NCBI GenBank assembly: GCA_014284505.1
Contig: JAAFYY010000001.1
Span: 2,604,001 to 2,668,000, forward strand
Origin: Streptacidiphilus sp. 4-A2
GTDB taxonomy: Bacteria > Actinomycetota > Actinomycetes > Streptomycetales > Streptomycetaceae
Length of the DNA: 64,000 nucleotides
Direction of reading: 5' to 3'
Positions 32,689 through 41,619 of this stretch are shown piece by piece; position 1 is the first letter of the stretch; each line of letters begins with the position of its first letter. The notes beneath the pieces were generated by a model, which saw only the letters and a program-made list of their open reading frames with translations, did no database searches and had not been told where the DNA came from. The position numbers were made by a program, and so were the translations under genes.

Positions 32689-33143
32689 CATCCATCCCCT
32701 CGGGGCCGGCCGGCTCCAGCGACACCCCGGTCGCGGGCCGGCCGGGCACCGGCCCGGCGATGCGGCCTGCGGACGGCTGCCGGAAACCGGACGGGCGGCG
32801 GCGTGCCGGGGCGGGCGTCCCCGGACACGCCCGTGCCCGCCTGCTGACCTGACCGCGTCGGTCGGCGTAGGCTGAAGAGGTTGCACGGCGGAGGGGCCCG
32901 CCGCCAACCGCGGCATCCCGCCGCCCACGGTCCCTACCTTTCACAGGTAGCAGAGCCCATGCCCGCAACGCCGCCGCCTCGCTCCCGCGCCCTCCCGTGC
33001 CCCGCCGTACCACCCGGCCGTCGCCGACCAGGTCCCGCGCTGCAAGGAGAAGTGACCATGGAGTCCGACGTCACCGCGGGGTTCGACGTCACCGCGGGTC
33101 CGACGCCCCCGACCGCCGGGCTCTCCAACGGAAGGACTCCCCC

Positions 33144-34409
33144 ATGGCAATCCGCGTCGTCTACGTCCAGGCCACCGAGATCCTCGACTCCCGTTCCCGT
33201 CCCACCCTGGACGTGATCGTCGGTCTGGCGGACGGCAGCCGCGCCCGGGCCGGGGTGCCGTCCGGCGCCTCCACCGGCGCCACCGAGGCCGTGGAACTGC
33301 GCGACGGCGACCTTGCCCGCTACCACGGCCAGGGCGTCCTGAAGGCCGTGGAGAACGTCAACGAGGAGATCGCCGACGCCCTGCGCGGAAAGTCCTTCAC
33401 CGACCTGCGGGCCCTCGACGAAACACTGATCGAGCTGGACGGCACACCGGACAAGTCGCGGCTGGGCGCGAACGCGATCATCGGGGTGTCGATGGCGGCA
33501 GCGCGCGCCGAGGCCGCGCACGCCGCGCTGCCGCTGTGGCAGCACCTGGCCCCGGACGGAGTGCCGGCGCGGCTGCCGGTACCGCACTTCAATGTGATCA
33601 ACGGCGGGGTGCACGCGCCGAACCCGCTGGACTTCCAGGAGTTCATGATCGCCCCGATCGGCGCACCCAGCCTGCCGGAGGCGGTGCGGGCGGGCTCGGA
33701 GGTCTATGCCACGCTCAAGCGGCGGCTGGCGGACAGCGGATATGCCACCGGGCTGGGCGACGAGGGCGGCTTCGCACCCGCGCTGCACCGCCCCGAGCAG
33801 GCCCTGGAGATGATCGTCGGCGCCATCACCGACGCCGGTTACACCCCCGGCCGGGAAGGCGTGGCCATCGCCCTGGACCCGGCCTCCTCCGAGTTCCGCC
33901 GGGACGACGGCAGCTACCTGGTCGACGGGCAGTCACTGTCCAGTGACGACATGATCCGCTGGTACGAACAGCTGATCAGCGACTTCCCGGTCTGGAGCAT
34001 CGAGGACGGCCTGGGCGAGAACGACCACGACGGCTGGATCCGGCTCACCACGAGGCTCGGTTCGCGGGTGCAGCTGATGGGTGACGACAACTTCACCACC
34101 GACCCCGCCCGCATCCGCGCCGCCATCAGCGACGGAATCGCCAACTCGTCGCTGATCAAGCTGAACCAGATCGGCACGGTCACCGAGACCCTGGAGGCGG
34201 TCAGGGTCTGCCGCGAGGGCGGATACACCGCGATGATCTCGCACCGCTCCGGCGAGACCGACGACAGCTTCATCGCGGACCTGGCCGTGGCCACCGGCTG
34301 CGGCCAGCTCAAGTCCGGCGCACCGGCCCGCGGGGAACGCGTGGTCAAGTACAACCGGCTGCTCCAGATCGCCGCCACCCACCCCACCCTGCCCTATGGC
34401 CTCGTCTGA
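33144..34409 (+). CDS. eno: Enolase (probable second copy)
   Basis: ATG 33144 preceded by GGAAGGA; the longer frame from 32997 has no start support. 421 residues, intact. Enolase landmarks: ILDSRSRPTLDV, GVPSGASTG, GANAIIGVSMA, HFNVINGGVHAPNPLDFQE, catalytic Glu in LGDEGGFAP, metal residues in WSIEDGLGENDHDG and LMGDDNF, base Lys in SLIKLNQIGT, and SHRSGETDD. It converts 2-phosphoglycerate to phosphoenolpyruvate. Housekeeping Streptomyces enolases sit near ftsB-type genes; this one sits before a SpoIIE phosphatase, suggesting an accessory copy. It is followed after 15 bases by the phosphatase gene. Confidence 0.93.
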   Translation: MAIRVVYVQATEILDSRSRPTLDVIVGLADGSRARAGVPSGASTGATEAVELRDGDLARYHGQGVLKAVENVNEEIADALRGKSFTDLRALDETLIELDGTPDKSRLGANAIIGVSMAAARAEAAHAALPLWQHLAPDGVPARLPVPHFNVINGGVHAPNPLDFQEFMIAPIGAPSLPEAVRAGSEVYATLKRRLADSGYATGLGDEGGFAPALHRPEQALEMIVGAITDAGYTPGREGVAIALDPASSEFRRDDGSYLVDGQSLSSDDMIRWYEQLISDFPVWSIEDGLGENDHDGWIRLTTRLGSRVQLMGDDNFTTDPARIRAAISDGIANSSLIKLNQIGTVTETLEAVRVCREGGYTAMISHRSGETDDSFIADLAVATGCGQLKSGAPARGERVVKYNRLLQIAATHPTLPYGLV

Positions 34410-34424
34410 GCCCCGGAGTACACC

Positions 34425-35713
34425 GTGAACAGCCAGGACCGGTCCGTCGACGTCGTGCGCGCGCTGGAGCGGGCGAACACCAGCCTGCGGCTGCTGGCCG
34501 ACTCCAGCACGGCGCTGGCGAGCATCCTGGACGCGGACGAGGCGCTGCGGCGGCTGGCGCGCCTGCTCGTCCCGTCCATCGCGGAGGCATGCGTGGTGGA
34601 CCTGGCCGAGGATGACGTGGTGCGCCGCCTGACGGTGGTCCACCACGATCCGGCGCGGTCGCTGCCGTATGCCGTCGAGACGCTGCTGCCCGGGCCGGAG
34701 GGCTCGGGTTCGGCGCTGGGCGCCGTCCTGCGCGGCCAGGGGCCGGTGGTGGTGGACGACTTCGGCGCGCCCGGCGAGCCCGGATCGCTCCAGGCCGCCC
34801 AGCAGGACCTGTACCGCAGCCTGGACGCCGCGACGTTGCTGATCGTGCCGCTCCAGGCACGCCGGACCGTCCTCGGCGCGCTCACCCTGGTCCGCTCCAC
34901 CGCGACCGGCCCGTTCGACCAGCAGGAGGCCTCGCTCGCCGCCGACCTGGGGCACCGGGCCGGGCTGGCCCTGGAGAACGCCCGGCTGTACGCCCTCCAG
35001 CAGCACCGCCGAGCAGTTGCAGCGCTCCCTGCTGCCCGACCTGTCCGGTGTCCGCAAGCTCGACCTGGCGCCCGCTACCTCCCGGCGCGCGAGGGCGCGG
35101 AGGTCGGCGGCGACTGGTACGACGCCTTCACCCTCCCGGACTGCTCGACCGTGCTGGCCATCGGCGACGTGGTCGGGCACGACCTGACCGCCGCCGTGCG
35201 CATGGGCCAGCTGCGCAACATGCTGCGCGCGCTGGAGTACGACAGCGGTGACTCCCCCGCCGGGGTGATGCGCCGGCTGGACGCCGTGATGCAGGGCCTG
35301 ACCAGCACCGAGCTGGTCACCGCCGTCATCGCCCGGCTGTACGCGACGCCGACCGGCCCCTGGGTGCTCCAGTGGACCAACGCCGGTCACCCGCCGCCCC
35401 TGCTGGCCCTCGCCGACGGCACCTCCCGGCTCCTGGAGGACGGCCTGGCGCCGGTCCTGGGCGTGGATCCGGCCCTGGCCCGGGAGGACGCGCTGATCGT
35501 CCTGCCCCGGGCTGCACCCTGCTGCTCTACACCGACGGCCTGATCGAACGCCCCGGCGAGGACATCGGCCGCGGCCTGACCCGGCTGCGCCAGCACGGCG
35601 CCCGCCTGGCCCGGGAACCGCTCACCCGGTTCTGCGACGAACTGCTGGAGAGCCTCACCGCCGGCCACTTCGACGACGTGGCGGTGCTGGCCCTGCGCGT
35701 GCCCGACCGCTGA
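34425..35713 (+). CDS. GAF-SpoIIE protein phosphatase (frameshifted)
   Basis: GTG start at 34425 (MNSQDRSVDVVRALERAN). Residues about 30-185 form a GAF sensor domain (LLADSSTALASILDADEALRRLARLLVPS, GHRAGLALENARLYALQQH). A linker LQRSLLPDLSGV leads to a PP2C/SpoIIE domain with the metal motifs REGAEVGGDWYDAF, VLAIGDVVGHDLTAA, LQWTNAGHPPPLL, LLLYTDGLIERPGEDI and FDDVAVLALRV. Frame changes near 35020, 35070 and 35510 are needed. These phosphatases usually act on anti-anti-sigma factors in stress signalling. It probably shares the transcript with eno. Confidence 0.88.
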
Positions 35714-35813
35714 CGGGCGCCGGCCCGGTCCGCGCCGTGGGGCCCGGGCGCGCTGGTGGAGGATGGTCTCCGCAGGTCGCCACGGACCGCGAGGACACGG
35801 GGGGGATGCGGCA

Positions 35814-36703
35814 GTGATCGAGGTCAGGAACGACGGGGCCTTCAGCATCAACAGCGTCGGGACGGATCGCCTGCCGTTCCCGCTGACCTTCACCGCCCGT
35901 GAGGCTGACGGGTCCTGGCAGATCAGCGCCTCGGCGGCCCGGGCCGGTGAGCTGATCGACCTGCTCTCCGGCTCGGCGAACGACACGGTGCTGGTGTGGA
36001 CCTCGCGACGAACAGCTTCCTGCACCAGGACTACCGGCAGTGGCGGCCCTCACTGATCGCGGCGGAACAGGGCGTCGACTGCACCGTTCACCCGCTCGGG
36101 GCATGGGCCCGGGCCACCCCGGGACTCGGCGCGGAGATCCTGGTGCTGCACCGCGACAGCCTGCCCCGGTTCCTGGACGGCGGCTGGTCGCCCTACGAGC
36201 TGTCCGTGGTCGACCTGCCGACGGTGCCGACCCCGTCCCAGCTCGACGAGATCGCCCTGGTGATGGGCACGGCTGCCCTCGACGAGCCGGTCCTGCCCCG
36301 CGTCGAGGGCTCGCGCTTCCGGTACTCCGGGCACGACGACTGCTATCTGGCGGTCGAATCGACGGACCCGGCCATGCCCGCGTCCGTCCTGAGCCGTCTG
36401 CTGGCCCTGCTGGCCGGCTCCGCACTCGTCCGTGCCCGGGCGGCTTCATCAGTGCTGATCCCCGAACCGGACACCGCGACGACAGGCCGGCTGATCTGCG
36501 AGAGCCCGCACTGGATCGGAGTCGTCGCGGCCGTGTCGGAAACGTTTTTGACCATCCACCTGTCCGCGCTGCCGCAGCGGTGGCGTCTCGGCCAGAGGCC
36601 GCCGGAGCACGTCGACCGCACGGCGACGCTCGACCTGATCCGGAATACCTGGCAGGTCACCCCGCCGGGAGGCGTGTCCGGCCGGGGCAGGGTCAGCCGG
36701 TGA
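35814..36703 (+). CDS. Unknown actinobacterial protein
   Basis: GTG 35814 (VIEVRNDGAFSINSVGTDRLPF) after a G-rich ribosome site; a frame change near 36000 joins it to LATNSFLHQDYRQWRPSLIAAEQGVDC, and it runs to TGA 36703, about 296 residues. No signal peptide, transmembrane helix or known catalytic motif is seen. Distinct stretches: VVDLPTVPTPSQLDEIALVMG, FRYSGHDDCYLAVES, WIGVVAAVSETFLTIHLSALPQRWR. Convergent with the MGMT-like gene and overlapping its 3' end by about 10 bases. Function not recognised. Confidence 0.65.
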
Positions 36704-37498
36704 GCGGGCGGCAGGAGCGGCAGGGACGGTAGCCCGCCCTGCGGGCCTCGACGGGTGAGCGGAAGGGGACCCGGTGCGCCGGGGTTATCCGGCGGGCGTG
36801 GGCGCAGGTGGGATGGCAGTAGATGCGGGTGGTGCCGCTGCCCAGGAGCCGCAGCCCGGCGTCGGAGAAACGCGCCAGCCCGTCCATGTCCAGGCCCTCG
36901 GCGGCCCGCAGGGCGGCGCCGACCGCGGCGAACGGGCCCAGGTCGCAGGGGGCCGCGTGGTCGTGGGTGATCCGGTGCGCGGGATCAGCACGGACACCGG
37001 GTTGGCCGCGAGCGCCGCCAGTACCGTACCGGCGTCGGTGAGCCCCGCCTCGCGCGCGACCCAGGAGACGGGCCGCAGCTGGCCCCTGGGGACGGTGCGG
37101 ACCGCGGCGAGCGCGGCCCGCTGCGGCTCCGGCAGCCGGGTCGTGTCCAGCGGCAGCCGCCCGGCCCTGCCGGTCCGCAGGGCGGTCAGCAGGCCGGGCG
37201 GCGGCGTCGGGGCCGGGATCGCCGGGCGCCCGGTGCGGCGGCGGTGCAGTTCCTCGAACTCCGCCGGGACGGCGAACGCCGCGGCCGGCGCCGCGCCGCA
37301 GACACCGAGCCCGCTGGAGGCGACATAGAGCCCGACCGGCGGCAGTTCGACGCGGAGATAGGTGTCGTACCGGTCCCTGGGTATGCCCGCCCGGCGCAGC
37401 ACGCGCAGTTCGAGTCGGCGCGGCCGCCCCGGCAGCCCGGCCAGGGCGTGCTCGATCCGCTTCGCCGACGGGCCGTGCCCGCCGCCGTCCTGGCTCAT
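36693..37498 (-). CDS. MGMT-like domain (acceptor Cys replaced by Arg) fused to Ada zinc domain
   Basis: ATG 37498 overlaps the ECF sigma stop (ATGA). Residues about 115-175 match the winged-helix part of O6-methylguanine methyltransferases: TVPRGQLRPVSWVAREAGL and LAANPVSVLIPR. The usual PCHR motif reads P-R at residue 174 (codon 36977-36979), with a one-base frame change right after. Restoring one C gives PRHR, so the methyl-acceptor Cys appears to be Arg. The C-terminal part (LLGSGTTRIYCHPTC, YRPCRSCRP) is an Ada zinc domain with all four Cys, including the acceptor. The order MGMT then Ada-zinc is the reverse of Ada. It is likely a sensor or binder of alkylated DNA. Confidence 0.78.
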
Positions 37499-38082
37499 CG
37501 CGCGGCCTCCCTCGGTCTTCCGGTCTCCTCCAGCAGCAGTTCCCGCAGGCAGGTGAGTCCCCTGGACACCTGCGCCTTGACCGCGCCGACCGTACAGTCC
37601 TGCAGGTCGGCCACCTCCGAGTTGCTCATGCCGACGACGAAGCGGAGCACCACCGCGCTGCGGTTGCGGTCCGGCAGCCGGCTCAGCGCCGCGACCAGGC
37701 GGCCGCGGTCGTCGACGGCCATGGCGTGCTCCTCGGGGCCCGGGCCGGGTTCGGCCCAGCTGCCGTTGGCGTCGTCGATCTCGACGGCGTGCACCGGGCG
37801 GCGGGCACAGGCCCGGACGTGGTTGCGCCAGACGTTCACCGCTATGGCCAGCAGCCAGCTGCGCGGCCGCAGTTGCCTGCGGCGACCGGGCGGGTAGTGC
37901 CGCAGGGCCACATAGGCGCGCAGGAAGGTGTCCTGGCCGAGGTCGTCCGCGGTCGCGGCGGAGCCGGTGACCCGGAACAGGTACCCGCGCACCGCGGCCG
38001 AGTGCAGCCGCACCAGTTCGGTGAAGCCGTCGTCCAGGTCGGCGGCCAGCCGGGCGGTGAGCTGATCAGCGGTTTCGTCCAT
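37495..38082 (-). CDS. ECF-type RNA polymerase sigma factor
   Basis: 195 residues, intact, ATG 38082. Region 2: AVRGYLFRVTGSAATADDLGQDTFLRAYVAL with PRSWLLAIAVNVWRNHVR. Region 4: LPDRNRSAVVLRFVVGMSNSEVADLQDCTVGAVKAQVSRG, the helix-turn-helix for the -35 element. No anti-sigma gene is adjacent, although the unknown gene upstream could serve. Its stop overlaps the start of the MGMT-like gene, so it probably drives this DNA-repair block, which is an inference from position. Confidence 0.92.
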   Translation of the reverse strand: MDETADQLTARLAADLDDGFTELVRLHSAAVRGYLFRVTGSAATADDLGQDTFLRAYVALRHYPPGRRRQLRPRSWLLAIAVNVWRNHVRACARRPVHAVEIDDANGSWAEPGPGPEEHAMAVDDRGRLVAALSRLPDRNRSAVVLRFVVGMSNSEVADLQDCTVGAVKAQVSRGLTCLRELLLEETGRPREAAR

Positions 38083-38097
38083 CGCGGTATGAACACC

Positions 38098-38679
38098 TCA
38101 CTCCTGGGGCCCGTCGCCCCGCCGTGGCGGAGCCGGATCGGCCGGGTGGTAGCTGATCAGTTCGCCGCCGACACGCCAGGTGCCGCCGTCGGGCGTGGCG
38201 CCGGACATGCCGCGCAGGGTCCCCGCCCCAGCCAGCTCGACCACCGCGATGTCCCCCAGCATGGCGAAGCCGAAGGTGCGTTGCGGCGTCCAGTCGGTGC
38301 TGTGGCGCAGCCGTCGGCTCAGCTGTGCCCAGCCGAGCGGGCCGGCGGCGACCACCCAGGCGTCGGGGGCCCCGGCGGTGAGCCGCCGCGCGGGGCGCAG
38401 CCAGGAGGCGGCCGTCTCCGGCCAGTCCACCAGCGCCTGCACCTGCCCGCCCCGGGACTGCCACGCCTCGGCGAAGGCGAGCGCGGCGGCCTCGGAGGCC
38501 GGGTCCCGGCCATGGCCGACGGTGACCGTGCGGACCACCGGCCGGGCCGCCGCCACCAGGCGCAGCAGGGCCCGGAGTTCCGCGCCGGTGTGTGCGGCGG
38601 GAGCGGCCGGGGCCGGGCCGGACGGGCGGAGCAGCGGTGAGCGGGGGCGGGACGGCCCAGGCAGGCGGCCCGGATTCAT
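38098..38679 (-). CDS. Unknown protein in the repair operon
   Basis: ATG 38677-38679 with GGGAG upstream; 193 residues, intact. The first 35 residues are Pro/Ala-rich. The rest looks like a Rossmann-type alpha/beta domain: VVRTVTVGHGRDPASEAAALAFAEAW, GGQVQALVDWPETAASWLRPA, PDAWVVAAGPLGWAQL, TFGFAMLGDIAVVELAG. No catalytic motif is evident. It lies 14 bases after the stand-alone Ada zinc gene and 16 bases before the sigma factor. It could be a regulator of the sigma factor or a ligand-binding protein; neither can be shown from the sequence. Confidence 0.7.
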   Translation of the reverse strand: MNPGRLPGPSRPRSPLLRPSGPAPAAPAAHTGAELRALLRLVAAARPVVRTVTVGHGRDPASEAAALAFAEAWQSRGGQVQALVDWPETAASWLRPARRLTAGAPDAWVVAAGPLGWAQLSRRLRHSTDWTPQRTFGFAMLGDIAVVELAGAGTLRGMSGATPDGGTWRVGGELISYHPADPAPPRRGDGPQE

Positions 38680-38692
38680 GCCGGCTCCCGCA

Positions 38693-38998
38693 TCAGCCGT
38701 TTCCACTGGGCGTAGGCCCCGGCAGGCACACCGCGCAGGGCCGGTACCCGGCCGCGCGGGCGCTCCGCTCGTCGGCGAAGAAGACCCGCTCGCGGATGTA
38801 GCCGCCGCGCGCCACCGCCCGCAGCGCCGACGGGCAGTCCAGCCTGCCGTACAGCCGGCTCCGCCGGTGCCCGCCGAGGGCGCCCGGCACCGGGCTGCTG
38901 AACGGCCGGCCGTCCGCCCCGACCAGGGTGTACCGGCGCGGCGGGGGCCCTCCGGCGGCGGGCGGCACGGTCTCAGGACGCACGGCGTCAGGCGGCAT
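38693..38998 (-). CDS. Stand-alone Ada-type zinc-binding protein
   Basis: 101 residues, ATG 38998, overlapping the stop of the 2OG oxygenase gene by 11 bases. The core is an Ada metal-binding domain: RRYTLVGADGRPF, then RLYGRLDCPSALRAVARGGYIRERVFFADERSA, then AAGYRPCAVCLP. Three of the four zinc ligands are Cys; at the position of the E. coli Ada Cys38 acceptor there is Gly (LYGRLDC). It can bind metal only if another residue replaces that ligand, and cannot accept a methyl group there. Likely a DNA-binding or adaptor module. Confidence 0.78.
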   Translation of the reverse strand: MPPDAVRPETVPPAAGGPPPRRYTLVGADGRPFSSPVPGALGGHRRSRLYGRLDCPSALRAVARGGYIRERVFFADERSARAAGYRPCAVCLPGPTPSGNG

Positions 38999-39722
38999 CG
39001 TGGAAGACCAGGCCGAGGGTGCGGCGGGTGCCGGAGCGGACGGTGCTGACGCCGTGCCGGACCGGCACCGCCGACCAGCCCCGGACGGAGCGCACCGGCC
39101 GGTCCCGGGTGGTGAAGACCAGGCCGTGCCCCTGTCGCAGGACGGTCGAGGTGCCTCGCGACTGGGCCCGCGGCCGCTGTTCCACCAGCAGGAACTCGCC
39201 GCCGGTGTAGTCGGTCCCGGCCACGTCCAGGCCGATCACCACCTGCATGGGGAACACCAGGTCCCCGTACAGGTCGCGGTGCAGCGCGTTCCAGTCGCCG
39301 CCGTGGTAGCGCAGCAGGATCGGGGTCGGCTTCGGCTGCCCCGCCGCATGGCACTGGTCCAGCCACTGCGCCAGGGTGTCCGGCCAGGGCGCGGGCCGGC
39401 CCAGCTTGGCGGCCCAGTCGCGGGCGATCGGCAGGAGTCTGGGGTAGAGCGCCTCACGCAGCTCCTGCACCGCCTCCGGGAACGGGCGGCGGAAGTAGCG
39501 GTACTGGCCGGAGCCGAAGCGGTACCGGGCCATGTCGACGGTACTGCGGAAGAGCTCGGCCCGGTCGTACAGGTCGGCGATGGAACGGCACTCGTCCGGG
39601 GTGAGCAGCTCGGGCGTGCCCGCGCAGCCGAACTCGTTCAGTTCCGCCGCCACGGACGGCCAGTCGGCCTCGGCGACGCGCTCGCGCGCGGTGGCCGCGC
39701 GGTGGGCCGTGGTCAGGGTCAT
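38988..39722 (-). CDS. 2OG-Fe(II) dioxygenase, AlkB/prolyl-hydroxylase-like
   Basis: 244 residues, intact. Facial triad HRDLYGD (His and Asp) plus the distal His in PVRHGVSTV, and a 2-oxoglutarate Arg in GTRRTLGLVFHD. N-terminal helix ends with the GTPELLTPDECRSIADLYDR segment. Two beta-strand blocks flank the HxD (LLRYHGGDWNALHRDL, QVVIGLDVAGTDYTGGEFLLV). Located between ogt and an Ada zinc gene in the same direction, so a role in oxidative removal of alkyl adducts from DNA is the natural guess. Protein or small-molecule hydroxylation is the alternative. Confidence 0.85.
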   Translation of the reverse strand: MTLTTAHRAATARERVAEADWPSVAAELNEFGCAGTPELLTPDECRSIADLYDRAELFRSTVDMARYRFGSGQYRYFRRPFPEAVQELREALYPRLLPIARDWAAKLGRPAPWPDTLAQWLDQCHAAGQPKPTPILLRYHGGDWNALHRDLYGDLVFPMQVVIGLDVAGTDYTGGEFLLVEQRPRAQSRGTSTVLRQGHGLVFTTRDRPVRSVRGWSAVPVRHGVSTVRSGTRRTLGLVFHDAA

Positions 39723-39771
39723 CGGTTCTCTCTCCCAGCGGGGTCGGGTCGGCGCGGTCTGCGCGGTCCGG

Positions 39772-40283
39772 TCAGAGCAGTTGCGGTTGCAGGGCGCCCT
39801 CGTGGAGCAGCAGGAACTCCTTGCGCTCCACTCCGCCCGCGTAGCCCTTCATCGTCCCGTCCGCGCCGATCACGCGGTGGCAGGGGCGCACCACCAGCAG
39901 CGGGTTGGCGCCGACCGCGGCACCCAGCGCGCGGACCTCCGCGCGCTGGAGGCCCAGCTGCTCGGCGAGCTGCCCGTAGCTGGTGGTGGTGCCGTACCCG
40001 ATGGTCTCCAGCGCGGCCCAGACCCGCTGTTGGAACTCGGTGCCGCGGACGGCGTAATCGAGGTCGAATTCCGTGAGCCCACCGGCGAAGTACGCCTCGA
40101 GCTGGTCGGCGACCCCGGTGAACGCCTCCGGGGCGCGGCGCCAGCCGGGCTGGACCACTGCGGCATTGCGCTGGCCGGTCATCGACACGGAGGCGAGCGC
40201 CAGCCCGCCCTCGCCGACGCCGACTCCTCGCCGGCCAGCAGCAGGTCGCCCAGCGGGCTCTGCACGGTTGTGTGAACGATCAC
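39772..40283 (-). CDS. ogt: Methylated-DNA-protein-cysteine methyltransferase
   Basis: GTG 40281-40283 with AGGGAG upstream; a frame change near 40205 joins [19 protein letters not shown] to the rest. About 170 residues. Catalytic region: [31 protein letters not shown], then [17 protein letters not shown] with an intact acceptor Cys, and [18 protein letters not shown]. It removes alkyl groups from O6 of guanine by self-alkylation. First gene of the minus-strand repair block; 50 bases before the oxygenase. Confidence 0.92.
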
Positions 40284-40410
40284 CGTTCGCTCCCTTCCTG
40301 GTGTTTCCTCATCACCCAATCTGCGCCTTCGCGGCCGTGGTGTCTGGCGGTGGTCGGACACCGCGATCGCGCCCCGGCCGGCGCCCGGCGCCCGCGCCGG
40401 CGGGACGGCG

Positions 40411-41619
40411 CTATGCGCCTGCGGCGGCGCGCAGGGCGGCCACCCGGTCGGTGCGCTCCCAGGTGAAGCCGGGCAGCCCGCGGCCGAAGTGACCGCAGGC
40501 GGCTGTCTGCGCGTAGACCGGGCGCAGCAGGTCCAGGTCGCGGACGACCGCCGCCGGGCGCAGGTCGAAGACCCGCTCGACGGCCTGTTCGAGCTGGGTC
40601 TGCGGGACGGTCCCGGTGCCGAAGGTCTCGATGAACAGTCCGACCGGCGCGGCCCGGCCGGTCGCGTAGGCGACCTGGATCTCGCACCGGGCCGCGAGCC
40701 CGGCCGCGACCACGTTCTTGGCCACCCACCGCATCGCGTACGCCGCCGAGCGGTCCACCCGGGTGGGGTCCTTGCCGGAGAAGCCGCCGCCGCCGTGCCG
40801 GGCCATCCCGCCGTAGGTGTCGGCGATGATCCTGCGCCCGGTCAGTCCGGCCTCCCCCATCGGGCCGCCGTCCCCGGACCGGCCGCCCGGGTCGACCAGC
40901 AGCCGGTACCCGTCGGTCTCCAGTTTCAGTCCCTCGTAAGCGAGTTCGGCCAGTACCTGGTCGACCACGTACTCCCGGACGTCCGGTGTCAGCTGCCCCT
41001 CCAGGCTGACCCCGCGGGCGTGCCGGGAGGAGACGACGACCGTGTCCAGGCGCACCGGTCGGGCGCCCTGGTACTCGACGGTGACCTGGGTCCTGCCGTC
41101 GGGACGCAGGTAGGGGATGGCGCCGTCCCGGCGGGCCTGCGTCAGCCGGAGGGAGAGCCGGTGCGCCAGGTCGATCGGCAGCGGCATCAGCGTCGGTGTC
41201 TCGTCGGTGGCGTAGCCGAACATCAGCCCCTGGCCGCCGGCGCCCCGGCGGTCGGGCCCGCCGGTGGCAGCACCGTTCCGCGGCGCGTGGGCGCGGCCGA
41301 CGCCGCGGGCGTTGTCCGGGGAGCGGACGCCGATGGAGACCGAGACGCCGCAGGAGGCGCCGTCCAGGCCCTTGTCCGAGGAGTCGTAGCCGAGCTCCAG
41401 GATCTTGTCGCGGACCAGCTGCACGACCGGGACCCACGCGTCGCTGGTGACCTCGCCCGTGACGTGGACCTGGCCGGTGGTGACCAGGGTCTCCACCGCC
41501 ACCCGGGCGGCCGGGTCCTTGCGCAGCAGCGCGTCCAGCACGCTGTCACTGATCTGGTCGGCGATCTTGTCGGGGTGCCCATCGGTCACGGATTCCGAGG
41601 TGAACAGGCGAGCGGGCAT
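40411..41619 (-). CDS. metK: S-adenosylmethionine synthetase
   Basis: 402 residues, intact. ATG 41619 overlaps the stop of the FAD/NAD(P) gene (TGATG). Signatures: [46 protein letters not shown], and the P-loop-like [19 protein letters not shown]. It makes SAM from methionine and ATP. Streptomyces have a housekeeping metK elsewhere, normally beside the primary methionine and purine genes, so this copy, coupled to a biosynthetic operon with an O-methyltransferase, is most likely dedicated to SAM supply for the pathway. Confidence 0.93.
   Translation of the reverse strand: MPARLFTSESVTDGHPDKIADQISDSVLDALLRKDPAARVAVETLVTTGQVHVTGEVTSDAWVPVVQLVRDKILELGYDSSDKGLDGASCGVSVSIGVRSPDNARGVGRAHAPRNGAATGGPDRRGAGGQGLMFGYATDETPTLMPLPIDLAHRLSLRLTQARRDGAIPYLRPDGRTQVTVEYQGARPVRLDTVVVSSRHARGVSLEGQLTPDVREYVVDQVLAELAYEGLKLETDGYRLLVDPGGRSGDGGPMGEAGLTGRRIIADTYGGMARHGGGGFSGKDPTRVDRSAAYAMRWVAKNVVAAGLAARCEIQVAYATGRAAPVGLFIETFGTGTVPQTQLEQAVERVFDLRPAAVVRDLDLLRPVYAQTAACGHFGRGLPGFTWERTDRVAALRAAAGA

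Noticed and set aside
32997..33143. N-terminal extension of enolase
   Set aside because: The enolase family starts at MAIRVVYVQATEI with GGAAGGA at the right distance; the extension is low-complexity.
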